From: Mangrovimonas sp. ST2L15
GTDB taxonomy: Bacteria > Bacteroidota > Bacteroidia > Flavobacteriales > Flavobacteriaceae
Length of the DNA stretch: 64,000 nucleotides
Direction of reading: 5' to 3'
NCBI RefSeq assembly: GCF_001280515.1
Contig: NZ_LBIQ01000019.1
Coordinates: 62,001-126,000, forward strand
How positions within the stretch are numbered: the first letter of the stretch is position 1; each line of letters opens with the position of its first letter. Shown piece after piece: positions 36,010 to 42,444 of this stretch. The notes beneath the pieces are model-generated. The model worked only from the letters and a program-made list of their open reading frames with translations. It did not search any database and was not told the DNA's origin. Position numbers and translations under genes: made by a program.

Positions 36010-36252
36010 TTATTTTTCTTCTTCTCCTTCATCAGGTTCTTCCTCAACAAAAATTTCGGATACTTCATTGAGCATTTTCTTTAAACTTTCTTCTTCTTCC
36101 TCTGTCATATTATTGAACTCTGTATCTTCAACAGAATTATTTTGAAGCAACTGCTTAATCATTTCTGAATAAGTGAAATCTATGGCAACAGTACCTTGTT
36201 GAATCTTTACAGTAATTTCATTGTTTTCTTCTTTGTTGAATATTAATTTCAT
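36010..36252 (-). CDS. Small acidic protein of the defence-like module
   Basis: 80 residues, strongly acidic, ending in a run of Glu and Asp (EEEEESLKKML...EEEPDEGEEEK). The N-terminal half (KLIFNKEENNEITVKIQQGTVAIDFTYSEMIKQLLQ) looks like a small beta/alpha fold. Its start overlaps the stop of the PHP-ATPase gene by 4 nt (ATGA), so it is co-translated with it. It could be a regulator, an inhibitor or a DNA-mimic; no homologue is recognised. Confidence 0.65.
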   Translation of the reverse strand: MKLIFNKEENNEITVKIQQGTVAIDFTYSEMIKQLLQNNSVEDTEFNNMTEEEEESLKKMLNEVSEIFVEEEPDEGEEEK

Positions 36253-38555
36253 GCTTCACTAAATTTTTTAAGGTTATATTTTTTCACCCTCTTTTTTATC
36301 GAAGATTTTCCTCCATCTGTTATTGCTGCAATATGATCTACTACTGGAATTCCTTCTATGTGACCTTCTAAAGGACTAGACTTGATAATTAGTTTATTGC
36401 TTTGATTTCTGCAAAGTATAACGTTTTGAGCATCTGCGAGCATAGGAATCGTTGCATTATGTGAGACAAGGATAATCTGCTTCTTCATCTTTATTTTTTT
36501 TACTGCTTCAACTAATCCTTTGTTAATATAATTGGTGGCTAGATTATCCTCAGGTTGATCAATAATTATTGGAGCACTGTCTTTGTCATACCCTAGAATA
36601 ATGTCTAGTATAACTGAAGTTTTCCATCCCGGGCTTAACTTATCAAACTCTCTTCCGTCTTTGGTGATTATTTTATATTTCTTTTTATTCAATTCCTCAA
36701 AACTTGAGTATATTTTATTTTCAAAATCATCATAATCATAAACCTTTGGTTTTCTTTTCATGAAATTTGATTCAAAAAGTAGTTCAGGTGTGAGAGATTT
36801 GAAATCTGAAACTTTTGTTCTCAAATAACGATTAAGAGACTCCACAAACTTCTCTTTATTGAGAACAAAATCATTTTCGATATATAGCTTATGCCCCATT
36901 GATTCAATTTCCTCTGAATCAAAATTTAAAGAGTAAGTAGCAATAATATTTAATGTTTTGTGAAATTTACGATAAGCTCTAACGTACTTTTTAAGGGACT
37001 CTTTAAGTTTGACAAAGTTTTGGCTTTTCGATTGTTCTTCTTGATTACTATGCTTTAATAGTCGATTGTAATCCTCTTGGTTTTGCTCCAAAATGGATCT
37101 AACCAATTTTTCCTTTTTAGATATTTTTAGAGCACTTGTTAATTCAGATTTTAAAACTTGAATGCTATCTGAGTCATGTTGAATGAATGGAAATCCACTT
37201 AGAAATTTATCAATATTATCAAGACTTTGAATAAATTCGTCATATTCACCTTTTGAAAACTGTATTTTTTCTAATTCTAATTCAGTGGGCTGAAGATTGT
37301 TATAAATATTCGTTTCTAAATTGTCACGAGTTATAAGTCTAGATATTATTGGAATAGTAAGCAATGTTTTGCTTTCCTCTTCAATAGTTTTGACATTTTT
37401 AATTAATTCCTGAATGTTTGATTTGAATCCTCTTAAGCCATTATTGATGCTCTTTTTAATTTCATCATCACCAGGAAATACCCGTTTGATAATATCAATG
37501 TTTTCGATTTTATCCTCACTGATATTATTAACAACACTCATTATGTAATTTTGAGATAGATAGTGGGGAGTCATTCCAGAAGGATTGACAATATTTATTT
37601 TATCAATTTCATATTGGTCATAAACCGATTCTTCTGTGTTGTTATTCAAAGATTTCACTATCGATTCGACTAATAATGTTTTACCGCTAGATGAACCTCC
37701 AATTATAACATTAAGTCCTGATGAAAACTCGACATCAATCTCAATGTTTTCTCTACTATGGTTAACTGATTGTATATTCTCTGAAAAGTATTTAGGTTTA
37801 GTAGGCGAGTAAATTAATCTTGATCTTTCCGATAAAGAAAGTCGAAGACCATTAAAAGTAGGTTTTGCAAGCATCCAAGTTGGATTGAATGGTTGTTTGT
37901 CTTTTCCGTTTGGATAAATAGATGGATTATAGTTGTCACTGCATGTTACAAGATTTACAAAATCATTAATTCCAAGTTTTTTGAAATATTCTTGAGTTTT
38001 CTCTAATCCATTATCACCTCTTGCGGTAAAACCTTCAAAATGATTGTAATAAACACTTTTCTCTAATGTACTATCTAATTTTGTTTCTTTCGATATGGAT
38101 GTATTGAAGGTTGCATGAGATTGTCCACCATGTGGTAATAGCATGAATTCATATGAATCGAACTTGTTAATTACGTCTTGAATTGAAGGGATATTTGGGT
38201 CAAGTTTTTCTACAACTTTATTTGGATATAATGCATCCAATCTTTTGTTAATATCATCAATAATTTCCCCATTGATTTCTTTTAGGTCAAAATAAATGTG
38301 ACAATGATAGGCTGGTCTTTCAGGGTAATTTTTAATGTGTAATTCAACTCCAAGAATCAAATTGATGCCCTTTTCAACAGCGTTAAGGTAAACAGGTTTG
38401 TTAACTACATTGTGATCAGTAATTGAAATCAAAAACTCTGATTTTCCATTAAACTCATAGATTTTTTGAACCAATAAGTCTAAGTCATAATCTTTATTCA
38501 AGTTATTAGGGTCTTCAGAAGTATGAATATGTGTATCTAGATATATTGGGTTCAT
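36249..38555 (-). CDS. PHP-domain/SMC-like ATPase (Ppl-type defence protein)
   Basis: 768-residue cytosolic protein. Residues 1-~230 are a PHP phosphoesterase: H9-x-H11, D47-H48, E71-x-H73, H84/H86, PHGG (H142) and SDN (D207) are candidate metal ligands. Residues ~255-768 are an SMC/RecN-like ATPase: Walker A GGSSSGKT (286-293), a coiled-coil-rich insert (~370-580), signature LSPGWKTS (640-647), Walker B PIIIDQPEDNL (662-672) and H-loop LVSHN (696-700). This layout matches the single-protein anti-phage system Ppl and TrlF-like ATPases. Here it is flanked by an Mrr-like nuclease gene (25 nt upstream) and the acidic gene (4-nt overlap). Confidence 0.8.
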   Translation of the reverse strand: MNPIYLDTHIHTSEDPNNLNKDYDLDLLVQKIYEFNGKSEFLISITDHNVVNKPVYLNAVEKGINLILGVELHIKNYPERPAYHCHIYFDLKEINGEIIDDINKRLDALYPNKVVEKLDPNIPSIQDVINKFDSYEFMLLPHGGQSHATFNTSISKETKLDSTLEKSVYYNHFEGFTARGDNGLEKTQEYFKKLGINDFVNLVTCSDNYNPSIYPNGKDKQPFNPTWMLAKPTFNGLRLSLSERSRLIYSPTKPKYFSENIQSVNHSRENIEIDVEFSSGLNVIIGGSSSGKTLLVESIVKSLNNNTEESVYDQYEIDKINIVNPSGMTPHYLSQNYIMSVVNNISEDKIENIDIIKRVFPGDDEIKKSINNGLRGFKSNIQELIKNVKTIEEESKTLLTIPIISRLITRDNLETNIYNNLQPTELELEKIQFSKGEYDEFIQSLDNIDKFLSGFPFIQHDSDSIQVLKSELTSALKISKKEKLVRSILEQNQEDYNRLLKHSNQEEQSKSQNFVKLKESLKKYVRAYRKFHKTLNIIATYSLNFDSEEIESMGHKLYIENDFVLNKEKFVESLNRYLRTKVSDFKSLTPELLFESNFMKRKPKVYDYDDFENKIYSSFEELNKKKYKIITKDGREFDKLSPGWKTSVILDIILGYDKDSAPIIIDQPEDNLATNYINKGLVEAVKKIKMKKQIILVSHNATIPMLADAQNVILCRNQSNKLIIKSSPLEGHIEGIPVVDHIAAITDGGKSSIKKRVKKYNLKKFSEA

Positions 38556-38580
38556 TTATTTAGTTGTTTTTCAATGTGTT

Positions 38581-39474
38581 TTATGGCATTCCGAATAAAT
38601 CCCACCCTTCGTTATATTCTGGTATTATTTCTTCAGTTTTTAATGTTTCAGTGCGGATTTTGGACGATATTTCAAACATGTCAATTAGGTCATTAAAGTC
38701 CTTTAATTGCAAATCAATTTTTCCAATTTCGACAATTTCATTCTGAGAAATCAATTTAGCTTCTTTAATTGCTGTAGCAGAGAATTTTTTTCTTGTTGAA
38801 ATAATAAGCCCATTTGGAATTTGCCTAGCAAGTAATGTTCCACCAACTTCTCGAACGACAGAAACAGCTTCAGAACCTTTTTTCTTTTCTCTCCATTTAA
38901 CTTGAATAAGAACTTTTTCATTTTCGCTTCTTAAAGCCAATGCATCAATACCTCCATCTTTTACTCCTCCAATTACTTTTACATCACAATCAAGGTAATC
39001 CTTCAAAACACTTGGCAAAAGCTTCTCAGCTTGAGAAGGAGTCAAATTATAAAGCCTTTCAATGTTCTGATTCAAATGATTTATTAAAAGTTCTAATCTT
39101 ACTTCATCAGGATTTTGTAAAAAACTCAGTCGCCCTAGATTTGCACGAGTATTTGTTGGACCTCCCGGTCGTGTTCCTCGTCCTCCCCAATAAAAACAGT
39201 TTCTACATACATAAACAATTCCTAAGTCATATTTCAGTTTCAATTCATCCATTTTCGTTCTACAAAAAGGACAACTTTTGAATTTTAATAAACGGAAAAC
39301 TTCCTGTTCAGCAATGGAGTCATATTGACCACCTACAAACTGACTTTTAATCTCTGGTTCCCAGTTCTGATCAATCCATTTAAAATTTGGCTCATCTTTT
39401 ATAGGGTCAATTTCATTCCTGATATTGAATAAAAACTCTTGTTCAAATACTGGAATTCGTAATTTATCTCTCAT
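38581..39474 (-). CDS. Zinc-finger Mrr-like restriction endonuclease
   Basis: 297 residues. A four-Cys zinc ribbon C68-x2-C71 ... C90-x2-C93 lies in the N half. Residues ~145-245 resemble the Mrr_cat PD-(D/E)xK fold: GGIDALAL gives D177 and LIQVKW gives Q191/K193, followed by GGTLLARQIPNGLIISTRKKFSATAIKEA, as in type IV and Mrr enzymes. It is first in the minus-strand operon with the PHP-ATPase and acidic protein genes, and starts 13 nt from an attC-like element. It probably cleaves DNA as the effector; specificity unknown. Confidence 0.75.
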   Translation of the reverse strand: MRDKLRIPVFEQEFLFNIRNEIDPIKDEPNFKWIDQNWEPEIKSQFVGGQYDSIAEQEVFRLLKFKSCPFCRTKMDELKLKYDLGIVYVCRNCFYWGGRGTRPGGPTNTRANLGRLSFLQNPDEVRLELLINHLNQNIERLYNLTPSQAEKLLPSVLKDYLDCDVKVIGGVKDGGIDALALRSENEKVLIQVKWREKKKGSEAVSVVREVGGTLLARQIPNGLIISTRKKFSATAIKEAKLISQNEIVEIGKIDLQLKDFNDLIDMFEISSKIRTETLKTEEIIPEYNEGWDLFGMP

Positions 39475-39487
39475 TTATTTGTATTAC

Positions 39488-39619
39488 TGCCAACGGTCTC
39501 GGCTATGAGTAGTTGCGTGGGTTAGCACTTAACTTTGCAAATACACACAAAACTGAAAATCCGCGAGGATTTTCAGAAGTAGGCGAGAACAAGCAATTAC
39601 TTATAGCCATTGTTGTGTG
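39488..39619. repeat. attC-like element following the SUFU-domain gene
   Basis: Outer cores TGCCAAC (39488-39494) and GTTGTGTG (39612-39619). GGCTATGAGTAGTTGC (39501-39516) pairs with GCAATTACTTATAGCC (39593-39608) through 14 Watson-Crick and two G-T pairs on the plus strand. Inside lies a perfect hairpin CTGAAAATCC-GCGA-GGATTTTCAG (39553-39576). Confidence 0.7.
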
Positions 39620-39626
39620 TTGCCTT

Positions 39627-40289
39627 TTATATTACAGGTTCTCTATCCAGGTCGCTATATGGATAAACTCCTTTTTCTTTTAATATTTTAAATAACTCAT
39701 CACTTCCGTTCTGTCTAGCAAAGTCCATTTCACTTCTAAATAGTTGCATGCAAAGTAAAAGATGATGTTCTCTATTTCCGATTTTGAATTTCTTTCCATC
39801 AGGTTCGTATAAGTCAAAAACTAAACAAGTGTTTTCTTCATTCTCTCCATTAGGAACTTCTATTGTCTCTTTTGGATTCAAAACTGCTTGTGAGGAATAC
39901 ATTCCAATTGCTGTTAAAAATCCACAAGCTTTTCTTTCTATTAAATTGAATGGTGTTTGGGTTTCCTCACTTTCATTATAGTCATGCTTTGTGAAAGCAA
40001 CTAATTCATAAGTTCCTATTCGGTTTTTCTTGGGACCATTTCCGTCAGGGTCTAATAATTCCATTGTTGCAAATCCAGTTCCTTTTATGTGGTTTGGAAA
40101 GTAATACATGTCAACTGCTCCTCCAATGGCGAAAGGAATTATTGCGTGTCCAACTAAGTTGTGCATTTTTCCAAGAACATTTTCAAGCCCTTCAGATTTT
40201 AATTCATAATCTTTTTCGTGTTCTTCTTCGGTAAATTCCTTTTCAACTGGAGTTTCTTTTTTGCCAAATAGTCTTTTTAAAAATCCCAT
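39627..40289 (-). CDS. Suppressor-of-fused (SUFU) domain protein
   Basis: 220-residue soluble protein. After a short basic start (FLKRLFGKKE), the chain matches the bacterial SUFU family: YYFPNHIKGTGFATMELLDP, NRIGTYELVAFTKHD, and the C-terminal NREHHLLLCMQLFRSEMDFARQNGSDELFKILKEKGVYPYSDLDRE. Bacterial SUFU proteins occur as immunity partners of secreted toxins, but no toxin is adjacent. First unit of the array; its two bounding cores (40319-40328 and 39612-39619) match as exact inverted 8-mers. Confidence 0.75.
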   Translation of the reverse strand: MGFLKRLFGKKETPVEKEFTEEEHEKDYELKSEGLENVLGKMHNLVGHAIIPFAIGGAVDMYYFPNHIKGTGFATMELLDPDGNGPKKNRIGTYELVAFTKHDYNESEETQTPFNLIERKACGFLTAIGMYSSQAVLNPKETIEVPNGENEENTCLVFDLYEPDGKKFKIGNREHHLLLCMQLFRSEMDFARQNGSDELFKILKEKGVYPYSDLDREPVI

Positions 40290-40320
40290 ATTTTAATTTC
40301 AGTTCGTTTTTTTTAGGTTA

Positions 40321-40425
40321 CACACAACTCGTTATATCCTTACTAAAATAGTCTTTTACCCCTCTTTTAGTCGGGATATCGTTACTTTTTTGTGTGGGTT
40401 TACGAGTCTTATTATTGTTTGTTGT
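40321..40425. repeat. attC-like element at the right end of the array
   Basis: Left core CACACAAC (40321-40328), then nested complementary arms: CTCGT (40328-40332)/ACGAG (40402-40406), ATATCC/GGATAT, and ACTAAAA/TTTTAGT, with a right end near TTGTTTGTTG. It precedes the SUFU gene by 31 nt; the unit to which its right half belonged is missing. Confidence 0.5.
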
Positions 40426-40751
40426 TATCGTTTTAAAATACATTAAAAAATAGGCTTATTTCAATTAATAAACCGCACGAGCTAGCAACTAGTCGTAACA
40501 ACTTAAGGAGAGCCACTAATTTATAAATTTCAATGAAAATGTAGGTGTTTTTTTGTTAAAAAAAAGAAGGTTTTTTGTGGGGTGGTGGAATAAGAGATGC
40601 TGGAGCTAGGGGTGATGAAGTTAAAGAAAACAAAAGATGCTGAAACAAGTTCAGCATGACAGGGTTTGGGGTTCAGCAGGACAAGGCTAGGGTTCTGCGT
40701 GATAGGAAATGCTGAAACAAGTTCAGCATGACAAGGAAAAAAACAACCGTC
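40426..40751. repeat. Spacer with GCTGAAACAAGTTCAGC hairpin repeats
   Basis: No gene. Two identical 21-bp hairpins (ATGCTGAA-ACAAG-TTCAGCAT) lie at 40637-40657 and 40709-40729, with degenerate copies between them (GTTCAGCAGGACAAGG, GGTTCTGCGTGATAGG) and before (GATGCTGGAGCTAGGGGTGATG at 40596). These resemble the dispersed hairpin repeats seen in many flavobacterial genomes. They lie just 3' of the Crp/Fnr gene and may terminate it. Confidence 0.65.
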
Positions 40752-41339
40752 TTAATCTTCTAACAGCAGTTGGCTTTTTATCTTACTCAAAAACTCTTTG
40801 GTGATACCCAAATAGGAGGCAATCATGTACTGAGGAATCCGTTGGTCCATAGAAGGATATTTGTTTCTGAAAGAGGTGTAACGCTCCTTGGCAGTCATAC
40901 TAAAATTACGGATGATTCTTTTCTGGGAAGCTACAAAGGCCTTTTCAATGATCTTTCTGAAAAAGCGTTCCATTTTAGGAATGCGTTCAAAAATGTCTTC
41001 AATGGTATCGTGGGAGAATTGAATGAGTTCGGTATCCTCTAAACATTGTACATTAAAATCGGAAGGTGTTTGGGTGCTAAAACTTCCTAAATCAGACGTC
41101 CACCAATCTTCAATAGAAAACATAATGATGTGTTCCTGCCCCGAATCATCTACAAAAAACATTTTGGTGCATCCTTTTACTATAAAGCACTCTACCCTAC
41201 TTATATCTCCCTGTTGCAGCACGTATTGCCCTTTAAGATATTTACGGTAACTCAATTTACTCAATAAAAAGGTTTCCTCTTCTTTGGTCAAGGAAACATA
41301 CTGGGCGATATAATCAAGTAAAGGTTGGTAGTTCATCAT
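40752..41339 (-). CDS. Crp/Fnr family transcriptional regulator
   Basis: 195 residues. Residues ~20-120 are a cyclic-nucleotide-binding beta-roll (KGQYVLQQGDISRVECFIVKGCTKMFFVDDSGQEHIIMF). A long helix (FFRKIIEKAFVASQKRI) leads to a short winged HTH (IPQYMIASYLGITKEFLSKIKSQLL). The ligand-binding roll lacks the Arg/Ser of cAMP binders, so the signal is unknown, as for most Bacteroidota members. Single gene at the edge of the accessory island; target unknown. Confidence 0.85.
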   Translation of the reverse strand: MMNYQPLLDYIAQYVSLTKEEETFLLSKLSYRKYLKGQYVLQQGDISRVECFIVKGCTKMFFVDDSGQEHIIMFSIEDWWTSDLGSFSTQTPSDFNVQCLEDTELIQFSHDTIEDIFERIPKMERFFRKIIEKAFVASQKRIIRNFSMTAKERYTSFRNKYPSMDQRIPQYMIASYLGITKEFLSKIKSQLLLED

Positions 41340-41481
41340 TCCTAAAAATCCTTTTCAAAAATATTAATTTTAGAAGAAACGGGAGCTCGAAAAAGCAAGC
41401 AAACTGATAAAAAAATAAGGCATTTAAAATTCAAGAATATTATATTGCAAGCTTAAGTACTAACACTAACCCAAACTAACC

Positions 41482-42387
41482 ATGAAAAACCAACTGTTTT
41501 CATTATTTATTATTTTTTCAATTTTCTCTGTTTCTGCACAGGAATCAGCTGACACCTTATCGTTTGATCTTGCCACCTATCAAAAAGCTATGGATAGCAT
41601 CAACAACAGCTTTAAATATGAGCATGGTGATGTCACCCTTGGTGATGATTTGGCAATCATTCACATACCAAACGGCTATAAGTTTTTAAATTCTGAGCAA
41701 ACCGAGTATGTTTTGACTGAATTATGGAACAATCCGCCCAGTGAATCTTTAGGTATGTTGCTTCCAGAGAATGTCTCTCCATTGGATGACGACTTTTCCT
41801 ATTGCATCGAAATTTCCTATTCAGAGGATGGCTACATCGATGATGAAGATGCCGAAGATTTGGATTATGATGATCTTTTGGAAGACATGCAAAAGGATGT
41901 TCTAGAAGCCAATCCACAGCGAGAAACTATGGGCTATGAAAAAATCGAGTTGGTAGGATGGGCAGCCCCACCTTATTATGATCACGAAAACAAAAAATTA
42001 CATTGGGCCAAAGAGCTTAAGTTTGAAAACTATGATGTGAATACCTTAAACTATGAAATAAGAGTCCTGGGAAGAAAAGGTTATTTAAGCTTAACGGCTA
42101 TTGGCGACGTTTCTGTTTTAGATGAATTCAACCAAGACAAGGACTATGTGATTCGAAGTGTGGAGTTTAACAAAGGGCATCGCTATGAGGATTTCAATCC
42201 TGATATTGACCAAGTGGCTGCCTACGGTATCGGAGGACTTATTGCTGGAAAAATACTAGCCAAAGCAGGCTTTTTTGCATTACTTATAAAGTTTTGGAAG
42301 TTTATTGCCATAGGGGCCATTGGTTTGTTTAGTGCTTTCAAGAAGAAAATATTTAGAAGCTCATCAAACCAAGAGGAGGACGTATAA
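41482..42387 (+). CDS. DUF2167 membrane protein
   Basis: 301 residues with a signal peptide (FSLFIIFSIFSVSAQ) and a DUF2167 domain: YEHGDVTLGDDLAIIHIPNGYKFLNSEQTEYVLTELWNNPP at the start and LVGWAAPPYYDHENKKLHWAKEL in the middle. Two C-terminal hydrophobic segments (AAYGIGGLIAGKILAKAGFFALLIKF, FIAIGAIGLF) anchor it in the membrane with a basic tail. Function unknown. Single gene with a terminator directly after. Confidence 0.82.
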   Translation: MKNQLFSLFIIFSIFSVSAQESADTLSFDLATYQKAMDSINNSFKYEHGDVTLGDDLAIIHIPNGYKFLNSEQTEYVLTELWNNPPSESLGMLLPENVSPLDDDFSYCIEISYSEDGYIDDEDAEDLDYDDLLEDMQKDVLEANPQRETMGYEKIELVGWAAPPYYDHENKKLHWAKELKFENYDVNTLNYEIRVLGRKGYLSLTAIGDVSVLDEFNQDKDYVIRSVEFNKGHRYEDFNPDIDQVAAYGIGGLIAGKILAKAGFFALLIKFWKFIAIGAIGLFSAFKKKIFRSSSNQEEDV

Positions 42388-42393
42388 TCACAT

Positions 42394-42423
42394 AAAAAAA
42401 GAGGGTTTAAAAACCCTCTTTTT
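42394..42423. terminator. Bidirectional intrinsic terminator
   Basis: GAGGGTTT (42401-42408) pairs with AAACCCTC (42411-42418), extended by A and T tracts on the two sides (42394-42400 and 42419-42423). It serves the DUF2167 gene on the plus strand and acs on the minus strand. Confidence 0.9.
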
Positions 42424-42444
42424 CACATAACACTAATTATGACA

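Larger units (their letters stand above)
30427..40425 (-). mobile_element. Putative integrase-less gene-cassette array (CALIN-like)
   Basis: Ten single genes or small operons, all on the minus strand, separated by imperfect palindromes of about 60-135 bp with AAC...GTT ends. Each unit starts about 11-23 bp from one palindrome and stops within about 10 bp of the next, as integron cassettes do. The core at the 5' end of a unit matches the inverted core at its own 3' end: 8 nt (ACACACAA) for the SUFU unit, 9 nt (ACTGCCAAC) for the nuclease/ATPase unit, 10 nt (GTATGCTAAC) for the WapI-like unit. The two ends of a single palindrome differ more. No integrase lies in the window. The reading as an integron is inferred. 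Confidence 0.6.

Noticed and set aside
30427-40425. CRISPR array or toxin-antitoxin island as explanation of the repeated spacers
   Set aside because: Repeats are long, imperfect, palindromic and separated by whole genes rather than short spacers; no cas genes and no recognisable toxin pairs.
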